Of a DNA stretch of 64,000 bases, positions 25,530 to 34,988 are shown piece after piece. Under the pieces are notes generated by a model. That model saw only the letters and a program-made list of their open reading frames with translations. It did not search any database and was not told where the DNA came from. Source of the stretch: Vibrio gallicus. Its GTDB lineage: Bacteria; Pseudomonadota; Gammaproteobacteria; Enterobacterales; Vibrionaceae. The translations under genes and the position numbers were made by a program. The DNA lies in the NCBI RefSeq assembly GCF_024346875.1, contig NZ_AP024871.1:2464164-2528163 (forward strand), written 5' to 3'. Each line of letters starts with the position of its first letter. Positions within the stretch are counted from its first letter, which is position 1.

Positions 25530-26429
25530 ATGAAAATAATTCTCGCAATACTCGCCCCTCTGTTATGGGGAACAACCTATGCAGTAGTCTCCTCACAATT
25601 TTCAGGGTGGTCACCATTTGCATTGGCAGTCTGGAGAGCACTACCGGCAGGGTTGCTATTACTTATCCTGAAACCTACATGGCCTAAGTGGCATGAACTG
25701 CCCGCTTTGCTTCTCGTTGGCTTTCTTAATATCGCACTCTTTTTTGGGCTTTTATTTGCAGCAGCACTGCACCTTCCTAGCACCTTGGTTGGAGTGGGTC
25801 TGATTGCTCTACCTGTTATTGGACTAGCGGTAATAGGGCTTATAGATAAAACAAAACCCTCCATTATTCAGGTAGCGTCCTCCTCAATACTGGTGCTTAG
25901 CTGTATTTATTTGTTTAGCACCAGCGTCACACCAATAAGCCTCAAAGCAGTACTATTTTTAATAGCGTCAATGACTGTTCTAATTATTGGTAGCGTTATT
26001 GCTAAGCAGGTCATGGTCAAAATCAACTGGTGGAAACTTTTAACATGGAAGTTGATTCTTGGTGGGATAATTCTATTGCCCCTTGCTTACTGGGAGGTAT
26101 CGCTTAGTGGAAAGGGTTATGTCACACCAATACCAACTACAGCGGTGCAATGGGAGGCTATGCTTTGGTTAACTATCGGCTTAACCTCACTTGCCTATGG
26201 CGCGTATATTTATACCATACCTATGATTACAACCACGGAGCTGAGCTTTTTTGGAACCCTAAACCCAGTCTTAGCTATGGTACTAGGTGCAACATTACTA
26301 GGTGAATCTTTTAGCTACTTACAGATATCGATAATGGGCCTAATGGTGCTTACCAACCTTATAGCACAGCTCTATGAATACCGTAAAAAGCTCCCCCCAG
26401 AGCAAGCCCTTATGGATTATCACCGTTAG
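25530..26429 (+). CDS. EamA (DMT superfamily) transporter
   Basis: 299 residues with about ten predicted hydrophobic segments and the two-fold EamA repeat; the N-terminal ILAPLLWGTTYAV and the second-half LTSLAYGAYIYT...LNPVLAMVLGATLLGESF are typical. The family exports small metabolites such as amino acids at the inner membrane; the substrate cannot be read. It is divergent from a MarR regulator. Its 3' end overlaps the convergent Spo0M-like gene by 20 nt. Confidence 0.9.
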   Translation: MKIILAILAPLLWGTTYAVVSSQFSGWSPFALAVWRALPAGLLLLILKPTWPKWHELPALLLVGFLNIALFFGLLFAAALHLPSTLVGVGLIALPVIGLAVIGLIDKTKPSIIQVASSSILVLSCIYLFSTSVTPISLKAVLFLIASMTVLIIGSVIAKQVMVKINWWKLLTWKLILGGIILLPLAYWEVSLSGKGYVTPIPTTAVQWEAMLWLTIGLTSLAYGAYIYTIPMITTTELSFFGTLNPVLAMVLGATLLGESFSYLQISIMGLMVLTNLIAQLYEYRKKLPPEQALMDYHR

Positions 26430-27231
26430 CGTCATTAAATAGCTTCGTCAGAAATTCTACAACCTGTTGTGCGCTTTGATCGGCGGTAAGCTGATTAGAT
26501 AGGGATAATTGAGATTGCAGATCTTTGCTGCCAATTAGACTAGATAAAAGCCCACCCAGCCCGGATTTTTGGCGGTCTACCTCAAACCAAAGCTTTAGCT
26601 CTTGTTTATCTCTATAAACAACGATCTCTAGCTCTCTCCAGCTACCATGAAAGGGACCTGTGGTAGGGACAAACTCAAACTCTTGAACAAATGGCAAAGC
26701 AAAACCGTGTGCTTCTTCGCACTGTGCCTGTCTAATTCTCAGTCCTAACTCTTCCAGTTCAAAGAATATTTTATCAAGTACGCTATCAGGGCGAACAGTC
26801 AGCATATCCTTATCACTTGGGTCTATCGCCATATCAATATCAAGCGCGGTTTCAAGCCAAACCTCGGAACTGCCTAGGGTTAGCGGTGTGTTCAACGGAA
26901 CATCGAGTTCAACCTCAAAGGTACGCTCCTCACCAGGCTTAATCGTAAAAGAATAAGGAAGCTGCCAAGAGTCTAAAACATGATTAACGGCAACCCGCCT
27001 TTTGCTTACATCTTGTCGATCATCATTTGGATGTCTTTGTTGCCGCTCTGCAATATAGCGACAACATAATTTAAGGTCGATATGCTCGATGTGTTGCGCG
27101 CTTGCACCACCATAAGCGTGGATTACAACCCCAACCTTATCTCCAGGTACCAATACTTCTTGTTGCAATATCGAATCCACTTTAGCCGAACCTACCCCTA
27201 AGCTGGCCAGTGTTTTTTTAAACAAAGACAT
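26410..27231 (-). CDS. Sporulation-control protein Spo0M-like (SpoOM family)
   Basis: 273 residues, cytoplasmic (no signal peptide or membrane segment). The N-terminal FKKTLASLGVGSAKVDSILQQEVLVPGDKVGVVI and the arrestin-like beta-sandwich region are typical of the Spo0M family, which is common in non-sporulating proteobacteria, where its role is unknown. Monocistronic, convergent with the EamA gene. Confidence 0.87.
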   Translation of the reverse strand: MSLFKKTLASLGVGSAKVDSILQQEVLVPGDKVGVVIHAYGGASAQHIEHIDLKLCCRYIAERQQRHPNDDRQDVSKRRVAVNHVLDSWQLPYSFTIKPGEERTFEVELDVPLNTPLTLGSSEVWLETALDIDMAIDPSDKDMLTVRPDSVLDKIFFELEELGLRIRQAQCEEAHGFALPFVQEFEFVPTTGPFHGSWRELEIVVYRDKQELKLWFEVDRQKSGLGGLLSSLIGSKDLQSQLSLSNQLTADQSAQQVVEFLTKLFNDANGDNP

Positions 27232-27434
27232 ACATATCCCTCTGCAATTACATTGCTCAATAACCCTTTAAACATACACTCTAAACAAGCTGGTATATAA
27301 GTTTGCGACCTATTTTTAATTGATGCCTAAAAAATAATGCTATTTTTATATTGATATTGATTTAATATCTGCCATGAATTGTTTAATGATTCTGTTATAA
27401 CGGCAAAGGATATGCCTGACTTATTTGGTGAAGT

Positions 27435-27548
27435 ATGTTTCCAACAACCGTCAGGTTTTCTCGTCCTTCTGGGCGAGTGACACATCGCAGAACCGGTTTT
27501 GCGAAGGTGCCTAAAACAAACAAAACAGCAGAAGCTCCAAAAGCTTAA
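27435..27548 (+). CDS. Candidate small basic protein (37 residues), unrecognised
   Basis: ATG at 27435 preceded by GGTGA; the frame ends at TAA 27546-27548 and is followed 45 nt later by a terminator. The peptide (MFPTTVRFSRPSGRVTHRR... ending AEAPKA) has five Arg, four Lys, one His and one Glu, so it is highly basic and could bind nucleic acid or ribosomes. I do not recognise it. Stem-loops within the same stretch (for instance TCGCAGAACC / GGTTTTGCGA) mean that it could instead be a non-coding RNA, or a dual-function one. Confidence 0.45.
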   Translation: MFPTTVRFSRPSGRVTHRRTGFAKVPKTNKTAEAPKA

Positions 27549-27592
27549 GATTAATTGATCTACTTGGGCTCAAGCCCTTACCTGCTGTATAA

Positions 27593-27627
27593 AAAAAAGC
27601 GCTACAGCTTATGCTTGGCGCTTTTTT
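27593..27627 (+). terminator. Strong terminator of the short transcript
   Basis: AAAAAAGCGC (27593-27602) pairs with GCGCTTTTTT (27618-27627), with an extra AGC/GCT inside the loop, followed by more T-rich sequence. Confidence 0.82.
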
Positions 27628-27715
27628 CTTGTCTTTTTTACCGCAAAAGCTTTCAAGCTAGGTAATTTTTGATACTTTACTCTCAATAACCTCACTAAGG
27701 ATTTTGGAGAAAACA

Positions 27716-27982
27716 ATGAAGTGTCATCGCGTTAATGAACTGATCGAGCTATTACACCCAGAATGGCAAAAGGATCCAGACCTAAACCTCATCGAATTTA
27801 TTATCAAGCTATCCAAAGAAGCGGGTTTCAATGGCAACCTTGAAGACCTTACAGATGATGTACTGATCTACCATCTAAAAATGCGTAATAGCGATAAGCA
27901 AGAAGAGATCCCAGGTCTTGCTAAAGACAAAGAAGATGACTTTAAAACAGCCCTACTTCGCGCTAGAGGCATCATTAAGTAA
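27716..27982 (+). CDS. yihD: YihD family protein (DUF1040)
   Basis: 88-residue soluble protein beginning [28 protein letters not shown], the well-conserved YihD N-terminus. The function is unknown. ATG at 27716 follows GGAG by 7 nt; an in-frame TTG 4 codons upstream is part of that ribosome binding site. The E. coli order yihD-srkA-dsbA is kept here, with ccoG inserted. Confidence 0.92.
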   Translation: MKCHRVNELIELLHPEWQKDPDLNLIEFIIKLSKEAGFNGNLEDLTDDVLIYHLKMRNSDKQEEIPGLAKDKEDDFKTALLRARGIIK

Positions 27983-27988
27983 TCTAAT

Positions 27989-28026
27989 AAAAGCCTCAAT
28001 AAGCGAAACTGCTATGAGGCTTTTTA
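27989..28026 (+). terminator. Terminator after yihD
   Basis: AAAAGCCTCA pairs with TGAGGCTTTT, with an inner AT-AGC/GCT-AT extension, followed by a T-run. Confidence 0.8.
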
Positions 28027-28144
28027 AAAACACGACCAACTCGCACCCTGTATTTAATTCATTCATCTAATCTGCAACTGATTTAACAACTTGCTTTACC
28101 TTACTTAGATATACTGACCTGATATTTCGAATCTAGGACCCAAT

Positions 28145-29554
28145 ATGGATAAGGACCGTATTAACGTCAAAGACGTTACGCCAAAGCAAGCACCACCCTC
28201 TCAACGAGAAGATAGGTTTAACCCTAGCAATCGTATCTATGTACGTGCCAGTAGTGGTATGTATCAAAAATTACGTCGCTATGGTGCTTGGATATTACTC
28301 GCCCTATTTGCATTAACCCCATGGGTTCCATATGGAGAGCGACAAGCGATCCTGCTGGATATTGGGCAACAACAGTTTAACTTCTTTGGTACCACGCTTT
28401 ACCCACAAGACCTTACCCTTTTAGCACTGCTGTTTATGATCGCAGCCTTCGCTCTATTCTTTCTCACCACATTTTTAGGTCGCGTCTGGTGTGGCTATCT
28501 CTGCCCACAAACCGTTTGGACCTTCATGTATATCTGGTTTGAAGAAAAGCTAGAAGGCTCGGCAAACAAAAGACGTAAACAAGACTCACAAAAGCTCGCC
28601 TCAAACCTGCTACTACGCAAAACCCTCAAGCATCTTGCTTGGATAGGAATCGCTATAGTGACCGGCTTAACCTTTGTTGGATACTTTATTCCATCCACCG
28701 AACTGTGGGTTGATTTCTTTACCCTCAACGCCAGCTTTTGGGCCTATTTCTGGGTTCTATTTTTTGCGGGCTGCACCTATGCTAATGCAGGCTGGATGCG
28801 TTCTATCGTATGCATTCACATGTGTCCTTACGCTCGCTTTCAATCTGCGATGTTTGATAAAGATACCTTTATTGTCGGCTATGACACCAAGCGTGGTGAA
28901 AGTCGTGGTCCACGCTCACGTAAGGCAGACCCAAAGCAGCTTGGGCTTGGGGATTGTATCGACTGTAATCTCTGTGTTCAGGTCTGCCCTACTGGAATTG
29001 ATATTCGTGACGGATTGCAGTACGAATGTATCAACTGTGGCGCTTGTATTGATGCCTGTGATACCACAATGCAGCGCATGAACTACGACAAGGGACTGAT
29101 TAGCTACACCACTGAACACAAACTAGAAGGCACACATACCAAGATTATGCGGCCTAAGCTTATCGGATATGGGTTAATCATGATCCTGATGTTAGGTGGC
29201 TTTTTGGCGCAGATAGCCAGTGTTGATCCCGCAGGCTTAACCGTCCTTAGAGATAGAAGCCAACTCTATCGCTCCAACAGTGATGGCTATATAGAAAACA
29301 CCTATACCTTAAAGGTAATCAATAAAACCCAGCAGCCTCAGCAGTACACGTTATCGGTTGAGGGGCTAAACAAAGAAAAATGGTATGGCCGACAAACAAT
29401 AAATGTTGCCCCTGGAGAGGTATTTAGCTTGCCGATTAGCCTTGGAGTTAACCCCGATGAACTAAGCTCCTCTGTCACTCATATAGAGTTTATATTAAAT
29501 GACGCGCAGGGCTTTAGCACGGTAACTGAGAGCCGCTTCATCAAGCAACTCTAA
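28145..29554 (+). CDS. ccoG: Cytochrome c oxidase accessory protein CcoG (FixG/RdxA)
   Basis: 469 residues. An N-terminal membrane domain (helices near 46-62, 85-105, 160-180, 190-210) contains CGYLCPQTVW; then comes a ferredoxin domain with two [4Fe-4S] motifs, CIDCNLCVQVCP and CINCGACIDACD; another helix and a C-terminal Ig-like domain follow. It assists copper handling for assembly of cbb3 oxidase. The ccoNOPQ genes are not in the window. It stands as its own unit with a terminator after it. Confidence 0.94.
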   Translation: MDKDRINVKDVTPKQAPPSQREDRFNPSNRIYVRASSGMYQKLRRYGAWILLALFALTPWVPYGERQAILLDIGQQQFNFFGTTLYPQDLTLLALLFMIAAFALFFLTTFLGRVWCGYLCPQTVWTFMYIWFEEKLEGSANKRRKQDSQKLASNLLLRKTLKHLAWIGIAIVTGLTFVGYFIPSTELWVDFFTLNASFWAYFWVLFFAGCTYANAGWMRSIVCIHMCPYARFQSAMFDKDTFIVGYDTKRGESRGPRSRKADPKQLGLGDCIDCNLCVQVCPTGIDIRDGLQYECINCGACIDACDTTMQRMNYDKGLISYTTEHKLEGTHTKIMRPKLIGYGLIMILMLGGFLAQIASVDPAGLTVLRDRSQLYRSNSDGYIENTYTLKVINKTQQPQQYTLSVEGLNKEKWYGRQTINVAPGEVFSLPISLGVNPDELSSSVTHIEFILNDAQGFSTVTESRFIKQL

Positions 29555-29597
29555 CTTAGCCTAACGCTTACCATCGGGATAAAATAAGCTGTACCAC

Positions 29598-29637
29598 AAC
29601 AAGTCTGGGCTTAATATTAAGCTCAGGCTTGTTTTGT
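29598..29637 (+). terminator. Probable terminator after ccoG
   Basis: Long imperfect stem: AACAAG/CTTGTT outside and GCTTAA/TTAAGC inside, ending in TTTTG. Confidence 0.65.
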
Positions 29638-29689
29638 TTGAAGTTTCCGAGATACTGTACTCTGCATTTATCAAATATCAGCCTAGGTA

Positions 29690-30676
29690 ATGACCTCACC
29701 CTTTAATTTCGATTCACTCACTCCCGACCTCATGTGGTATGCCCTTGAAAGTATCGGTATCCGCGCTGAATCAGGCTTCTTGGCTCTTAATAGCTATGAA
29801 AATCGAGTTTACCAATTCATAGATGAAGAGAAGCAGCGCTACGTTGTTAAGTTCTACCGCCCTCAGCGTTGGAGTGAAGCACAGATAGCTGAAGAGCACG
29901 AATTTATGGCTTGTCTGGATGCGCAAGAGATACCATTAGCAGTTCCTGTAACTCTTGGGCAACAAACACTGCATTTTTATGGTGGTTACCTGTTTGCGTT
30001 GTACAACAGTGTTGGTGGACGCCAATTCGAAGTTGATAACTATAACCAACTAGAGATGGTTGGACGCTTTCTAGGTCGAATACACAAAGTCAGTCAAGAC
30101 CTTGCCCCTTATCAACACCGGCCTAGCATTAGCCTTGATGAATACCTGTATCAACCAAGAGAATTATTGCAAAACAGCCACTTTATTCCGTCTCATCTAG
30201 AGAAGGCGTTCTATAACGATCTCGACCTTTTAATAGCAGAGGTCGAGCAACGCTGGGATAGTAACTATCAAAGCATACGCCTGCACGGGGATTGCCACCC
30301 GGGAAACATTCTATGGCGGGATGGCCCTACTTTTGTCGATCTAGATGATTCCCGAAATGGGCCAGCGGTACAAGATCTATGGATGTTATTGCATGGTGAT
30401 CGCCAAGAAAAACTACTGCAGCTGGATATTTTGCTTGAGGGCTATCAAGAGTTTTGTGATTTTAATAGCACTGAATTGAAACTGATCGAGCCATTGCGCG
30501 GTCTACGTCTAGTACACTATATGGCATGGCTAGCAAAAAGATGGCAAGACCCCGCTTTCCCAGTAGCTTTTCCATGGTTCAATGATGCAAAATACTGGGA
30601 AGGACAGGTTCTGGTCATTAAAGAGCAACTCTCTGCATTAGCAGAGCCGCCACTCTCACTGACACCCATGTGGTAA
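29690..30676 (+). CDS. srkA: Stress response kinase A (RdoA/YihE)
   Basis: 328-residue APH-fold serine/threonine kinase. The catalytic loop LHGDCHPGNILWR and metal-binding VDLDDSRNGP are clear, and the N-terminal YVVKFYRP supplies the ATP-binding Lys. In E. coli it counteracts MazF-related death under stress. It lies 61 nt upstream of dsbA, as in E. coli, where the two are co-transcribed under Cpx control. Confidence 0.94.
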   Translation: MTSPFNFDSLTPDLMWYALESIGIRAESGFLALNSYENRVYQFIDEEKQRYVVKFYRPQRWSEAQIAEEHEFMACLDAQEIPLAVPVTLGQQTLHFYGGYLFALYNSVGGRQFEVDNYNQLEMVGRFLGRIHKVSQDLAPYQHRPSISLDEYLYQPRELLQNSHFIPSHLEKAFYNDLDLLIAEVEQRWDSNYQSIRLHGDCHPGNILWRDGPTFVDLDDSRNGPAVQDLWMLLHGDRQEKLLQLDILLEGYQEFCDFNSTELKLIEPLRGLRLVHYMAWLAKRWQDPAFPVAFPWFNDAKYWEGQVLVIKEQLSALAEPPLSLTPMW

Positions 30677-30737
30677 CACCAAACATACTAGGCAGCCGAA
30701 TTAGGAAGCCACAACAAAACCGTAAAGGAGTATCTCA

Positions 30738-31340
30738 ATGAAAAAGCTGATCGCCCTGATGGCAACAATGTTCATCACGCTTACAGCTCATGCTGCGCAA
30801 TTTACCGAAGGAACCAACTATACGGTTCTCGATCTTCCAGCAACATCTAGCCCAACAGTAAATGAATTCTTTTCATTCTATTGCCCGCACTGTAATCACT
30901 TTGAACCGATTATCCAGCAGGTAAAGAAATCACTACCTAAAACAGCAAAATTCCAGAAAACCCACGTCTCTTTTATGGGCGGAAAAATGGGCGTATCCAT
31001 GAGTAAGGCTTATGCGACTATGGTTGCTTTAGAAGTCGAGGACAAAATGGTTCCCGTTATGTTTAACCGAATCCACAACCTCAATACTCCGCCAAAAGAT
31101 GATGCTGAACTTCGTCAAATTTTCTTAGATGAAGGTATCGATGCCAAGAAATTTGATGCGGCCTTCAATGGCTTTGCTGTTGATTCAATGCAGCGTCGTT
31201 TTGATAAACAATTCACCAATGCCAAGCTAAAAGGCGTACCGGGTATTGTGGTCAATGGCAAATACCTAGTTGAAGTAGGTTCTATTCAATCAACAAAAGA
31301 ACTTACAGACCTAATCAACTACCTATTGAAGAAAAAATAA
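30738..31340 (+). CDS. dsbA: Thiol:disulfide interchange protein DsbA
   Basis: 200 residues with a cleavable signal peptide (about 1-19, ending AHA). The thioredoxin-type active site is C49-P-H-C52 in FYCPHC, with the cis-Pro loop in KGVPGIVV. It introduces disulfides into periplasmic proteins and needs DsbB. AGGAG precedes the ATG. It follows srkA and ends at a strong bidirectional terminator. Confidence 0.97.
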   Translation: MKKLIALMATMFITLTAHAAQFTEGTNYTVLDLPATSSPTVNEFFSFYCPHCNHFEPIIQQVKKSLPKTAKFQKTHVSFMGGKMGVSMSKAYATMVALEVEDKMVPVMFNRIHNLNTPPKDDAELRQIFLDEGIDAKKFDAAFNGFAVDSMQRRFDKQFTNAKLKGVPGIVVNGKYLVEVGSIQSTKELTDLINYLLKKK

Positions 31341-31344
31341 TATT

Positions 31345-31373
31345 AAGGGGAAGCCACTTGGCTTCCCCTTTTA
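31345..31373. terminator. Bidirectional terminator dsbA / comM
   Basis: AAGGGGAAGCC pairs with GGCTTCCCCTT (11 bp, ACTT loop) between convergent genes. Confidence 0.9.
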
Positions 31374-31382
31374 AATTGCCCT

Positions 31383-32909
31383 TTACAGTGACACTTGCTG
31401 ATTCAACTCAATTAATAACTTATCCATCGCTCTATATCCTAAAGCCTCAGCAAGATGCTGCTTCGTTATCGATTGGCTTCCTTCTAAGTCTGCAATAGTC
31501 CGAGATACCCTCAATATCCGATGATAAGCCCGAATAGACAGTCCAAGACAAGTAATGGCGTTATCTAAGAATTTCTCATCACTGCTCGATAAGCAACAAA
31601 ACTGCTCAATCTCCTTGCTATCTAACTGTGCATTAGCTTTTGAGACACGATGTTCCATTACCTTTCTTGCCTCAATAACCCGTTCTCGAACCACCGCTGT
31701 GCTTTCCCCACGCATACCTGATTGCTGCAAGCTAGCTATCGGCAGCAAAGGGATCTCCAATGACATATCAAACCTATCTAAGAAAGGGCCTGATATCTTA
31801 CTTAAATAGCGCAACATGGCCTGAGGATTCGCCCTTATCTGTCCGGAGTTATAATGCCCACTCGGGCTAGGATTTAAAGCCGCTACTAATTGAAAACAAG
31901 CAGGAAAAGTACTCTTACCCGCCGCTCGAGAGATAACCACTTCACCGGCCTCTATTGGTTCACGAAGCGAATCCAACACCCGCCGTTCAAACTCAGGTAA
32001 CTCATCTAGAAATAAAACCCCATTGTGAGCCAGAGATATCTCGCCAGGCTTAGGACGAGAACCGCCTCCAACCAAGGCCGCCATCGAACTGGAGTGATGT
32101 GGAGCGCGATAGGGCCTTTTAAACCAATTAGTTTGCAGGCTAAACGAGCCAACCAAGGAATTAAGCGCCGCAACTTGTAGGGCTTCTTCTATGTTGAGAT
32201 TAGGAAGCAGATCAACCAAACGTGTCGCAAGCATGGTTTTTCCTGTTCCCGGTGGGCCTAAAAATAATAAGTTATGTCCTCCCGCCGCCGCGACCTCTAG
32301 AGCACGCTTACCCTGCTGTTGTCCCAAGATATCTTGCAAGTCCCTTTCAATAGTCTGTTCATGGTTGGTGATGGGCTGATGATTTAGTTCTAGGCTTTGT
32401 TGCCCATTTAAATAGGCACCAACCTCAACCAAACAACTTGCCGTCAAGTTCTGCTTGGTATCAACTAGAGCAACCTCAGGGCCATTATCAATTGGTGAAA
32501 TCAGGACACGATGGCTCTGTATACATGCCAATGATGCTACGATAGCACCACTCACGGCCCTCAACTCTCCTGACAGCGCGAGCTCACCCAAGAGTTCAAC
32601 CTGCTTTATTTTCTCGGTAGACAACTGTTCACTCGCCACCAATATCCCGATGGCTATTGGTAAATCGAAACGCCCACCGTCCTTAGGTAAATCAGCAGGC
32701 GCTAAATTGACAGTTATCTTCCTACTCGGAAAAATAAATTTTGAATTGAGTATCGCACTTCGAACCCTATCCTTAGACTCCTTTACACTTGTTTCTGCCA
32801 AGCCGACTAAATGAAACCCAGGCATACCTGGCCCAATATGAACCTCGACCAAGACTTCAGGGGCATTTATCCCCATACACGCCCTACTTTGGATGATAGC
32901 TAACCCCAT
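31383..32909 (-). CDS. comM: ComM/YifB family Mg-chelatase-like AAA+ helicase
   Basis: 508 residues: N-terminal Lon-like fold domain, AAA+ core with Walker A GPPGTGKTML (about residue 218) and Walker B LFLDELPEFERR, and a C-terminal Mg-chelatase domain. In Vibrio, ComM is a hexameric helicase that promotes branch migration during natural transformation. With dprA in the same window, it supports a competence-capable organism. GGAG lies 5 nt before the ATG. It is divergent from the ilv operon. Confidence 0.95.
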   Translation of the reverse strand: MGLAIIQSRACMGINAPEVLVEVHIGPGMPGFHLVGLAETSVKESKDRVRSAILNSKFIFPSRKITVNLAPADLPKDGGRFDLPIAIGILVASEQLSTEKIKQVELLGELALSGELRAVSGAIVASLACIQSHRVLISPIDNGPEVALVDTKQNLTASCLVEVGAYLNGQQSLELNHQPITNHEQTIERDLQDILGQQQGKRALEVAAAGGHNLLFLGPPGTGKTMLATRLVDLLPNLNIEEALQVAALNSLVGSFSLQTNWFKRPYRAPHHSSSMAALVGGGSRPKPGEISLAHNGVLFLDELPEFERRVLDSLREPIEAGEVVISRAAGKSTFPACFQLVAALNPSPSGHYNSGQIRANPQAMLRYLSKISGPFLDRFDMSLEIPLLPIASLQQSGMRGESTAVVRERVIEARKVMEHRVSKANAQLDSKEIEQFCCLSSSDEKFLDNAITCLGLSIRAYHRILRVSRTIADLEGSQSITKQHLAEALGYRAMDKLLIELNQQVSL

Positions 32910-33082
32910 GATGACTCCAATTTATTGTCCTCATCATTGGTTCTAGTTCTGTCACAGAGTAAAGGAAAATGAAAAAAGAATGCGGTTTTCCTTGTCAGAT
33001 CACAATATTATGTGTTACCACTAGTAGAACAAACACTGTGCAAAGTTATTGCGGAATTTTTCTAAGTAGACGACTACTCTTG

Positions 33083-33175
33083 ATGATGCTTAAAACACTT
33101 AACCTACTAGCTCTGGTAAACCTGATCGTCGTGGTGATTATTAAACCCGCGCGAGGGCGAGTAGGCGCAAATTAG
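33083..33175 (+). CDS. ilvL: ilv leader peptide (IlvL-type)
   Basis: About 30 residues, MMLKTLNLLALVNLIVVVII and onward, with an uninterrupted run L-I-V-V-V-I-I as expected for a multivalent Leu/Val/Ile attenuator. The peptide ends (PARGRVGAN, TAG) just before the terminator, and its last codons form the antiterminator arm. The frame is open up to an ATG at 32969, so a 68-residue leader is an alternative; the start chosen has no strong ribosome binding site. Confidence 0.72.
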   Translation: MMLKTLNLLALVNLIVVVIIKPARGRVGAN

Positions 33176-33227
33176 TACAGTAAAAATTTTAAGCCCTCGC
33201 ACTGAAAAGTTCGGGGGCTTTTTTTAG
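33151..33227 (+). terminator. ilvGMEDA attenuator: terminator and competing antiterminator
   Basis: Terminator: AAGCCC (33191-33196, extended to about 33199) pairs with GGGCTT (33215-33220), followed by seven T. Antiterminator: GCGAGGGC (33151-33158, inside the leader peptide) is exactly complementary to GCCCTCGC (33193-33200), which is the 5' arm of the terminator. Ribosome stalling at Leu/Val/Ile codons would favour the antiterminator. Confidence 0.9.
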
Positions 33228-33330
33228 TTTATAGCCAAACTGGCACACAAAAGGACTTGGAGCACATGATGTGCGTTGAAATGAAATTCACAACACAACC
33301 AAACACCATGTTAATAAAAGGGGATTGCCA

Positions 33331-34977
33331 ATGAACGGTGCTCAACTCGTCGTCGAGGCACTTAGCCAGCAAGGGATTAAAACCATATTTGGATACCCTG
33401 GTGGAGCAATAATGCCAATCTATGACGCTCTCTATGATGGTGACGTAGAACATATCTTATGTCGTCATGAGCAAGGCGCTGCGATGGCGGCCATTGGTAT
33501 GGCACGCTCAACCCAAGAAGTTGCCGTATGCATGGCAACCTCAGGCCCAGGTGCGACTAACTTAGTGACGGGACTTGCAGATGCATTTCTCGATTCCGTT
33601 CCTATCGTCGCGATCACAGGTCAGGTAGCAAGCCCACTTATCGGTACGGACGCATTCCAAGAAATGGATGTTATTGGTATGTCCTTATCTTGTACTAAGC
33701 ATAGTTATTTGGTTACCGATATTAATGACCTAGCGCCTACCCTTGCCGAAGCATTTGAAGTAGCAAAGAATGGTCGTCCAGGTCCAGTATTAGTTGATAT
33801 TGCAAAAGATGTTCAGTTGGCTGAAGCACCGACAAGTGTACTTCCCAAGTTTGAAGCGCCAATGATGCCGGTACCACAACCGGAAGAGTATCGTCTAGCG
33901 CAGGCACTGATAAAAGAAAGTCACAGACCAGTTCTATATGTTGGTGGTGGTGTGCAATTAGCTAACGCAACAGAAACTGTTCGCCAATTCCTAAGTGACC
34001 ACCCTATGCCTTCCGTAAGCACACTGAAAGGCTTAGGGACCATTGACCGCCACAACCCTTATTACTTGGGCATGCTTGGTATGCATGGAACTAAAGCGGC
34101 CAACCTAATCGTTCAAGAGTCAGATTTACTAATCGTAGTTGGCGCTCGCTTTGATGACCGAGTAACTGGAAAGTTAGAAACTTTCGCACCAAATGCACAG
34201 ATTATTCATCTTGATATTGATAAAGCAGAATTTAATAAGCTAAGGCATGCTCATGCAACATTGCGTGGTGATATCAATGATATTTTGCCTCAGATTCATT
34301 TAGAGAATGACATCTCCCCTTGGGTTCATCATTGTGAAAGTTTACGTAGTGGGTTTAAGTGGCGCTACGACCATCCGGGTGAAGCCATCTATGCCCCGTT
34401 GCTGTTAAAGCAGCTGTCTGACCTTATGCCTGATAGTGCTGTAGTATCAACAGATGTTGGTCAGCATCAAATGTGGGCGGCGCAACATATTCAACCCCGA
34501 GCACCACAGAATTTTATAACTTCATCTGGCTTAGGTACTATGGGTTTTGGCTTACCTGCCGCTATGGGTGCCGCAGTAGCTCGCCCAGATGATCAATCAA
34601 TCCTGATCTCTGGTGACGGCTCATTTATGATGAACGTACAAGAACTTGGCACCTTAAAACGCCGCCAGATTCCGGTAAAAATGGTCCTAATTAACAATCA
34701 GCGTCTCGGTATGGTTCGTCAGTGGCAATCACTGTTCTTCGATGGCCGTCATAGTGAAACCATCTTGGACGATAACCCTGATTTTGTAATGTTAGCGAAG
34801 GCCTTTGATATACCAGGCAAAACGATTACAACCAAAGCTGAGGTCGAGCCAGCACTCAAAGAGATGCTTGAAAGCGAGACATCATTCCTGCTTCATGTAC
34901 TGATTGATGAAGAAGAAAATGTATGGCCTTTGGTTCCACCAGGTGCATCCAACGAAGAAATGTTAGAGAACACTTAA
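33331..34977 (+). CDS. ilvG: Acetolactate synthase II large subunit IlvG
   Basis: 548 residues, the same length as functional E. coli IlvG, and without the frameshift found in K-12. [11 protein letters not shown]...[17 protein letters not shown]...[11 protein letters not shown] (catalytic Glu of ThDP activation) and the ThDP motif GDGSFMMN...NN are intact. It forms acetolactate or acetohydroxybutyrate. ATG at 33331 is chosen over the upstream TTG because AAGGGG lies 7 nt away. Forms a holoenzyme with IlvM. Confidence 0.97.
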   Translation: MNGAQLVVEALSQQGIKTIFGYPGGAIMPIYDALYDGDVEHILCRHEQGAAMAAIGMARSTQEVAVCMATSGPGATNLVTGLADAFLDSVPIVAITGQVASPLIGTDAFQEMDVIGMSLSCTKHSYLVTDINDLAPTLAEAFEVAKNGRPGPVLVDIAKDVQLAEAPTSVLPKFEAPMMPVPQPEEYRLAQALIKESHRPVLYVGGGVQLANATETVRQFLSDHPMPSVSTLKGLGTIDRHNPYYLGMLGMHGTKAANLIVQESDLLIVVGARFDDRVTGKLETFAPNAQIIHLDIDKAEFNKLRHAHATLRGDINDILPQIHLENDISPWVHHCESLRSGFKWRYDHPGEAIYAPLLLKQLSDLMPDSAVVSTDVGQHQMWAAQHIQPRAPQNFITSSGLGTMGFGLPAAMGAAVARPDDQSILISGDGSFMMNVQELGTLKRRQIPVKMVLINNQRLGMVRQWQSLFFDGRHSETILDDNPDFVMLAKAFDIPGKTITTKAEVEPALKEMLESETSFLLHVLIDEEENVWPLVPPGASNEEMLENT

Positions 34978-34988
34978 TAGAGGCCCTC

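Larger units (their letters stand above)
27232..27715. other. 484-nt intergenic region holding an apparent independent transcription unit
   Basis: Between divergent starts of the Spo0M-like gene and yihD. It contains AT-rich promoter-like sequence (27340-27400), a 37-codon reading frame, two small hairpins inside it (27470-27505), a GGGCT/AGCCC hairpin near 27566-27578 and a strong terminator at 27593-27627. Neither flanking gene is transcribed through that terminator from outside, so something must start inside. Confidence 0.6.
32910..33330 (+). promoter_or_regulatory. ilv operon promoter and attenuator leader (421 nt)
   Basis: Between comM and ilvG. It contains a branched-chain-codon leader peptide (33083-33175), an antiterminator pair and a terminator. 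An obvious -35/-10 pair is not visible to me, so the start site is unplaced. Confidence 0.85.

Noticed and set aside
25360..25641. 93-residue minus-strand frame upstream of and overlapping the EamA gene
   Set aside because: It overlaps the EamA coding sequence antisense, has an unconvincing composition and no ribosome binding site.
27435..27627. Known Vibrio sRNAs (Qrr, RyhB, Spot 42, CsrB, 6S) as identity of the short transcript
   Set aside because: None of their signature sequences is recognisable here, so no name is given.
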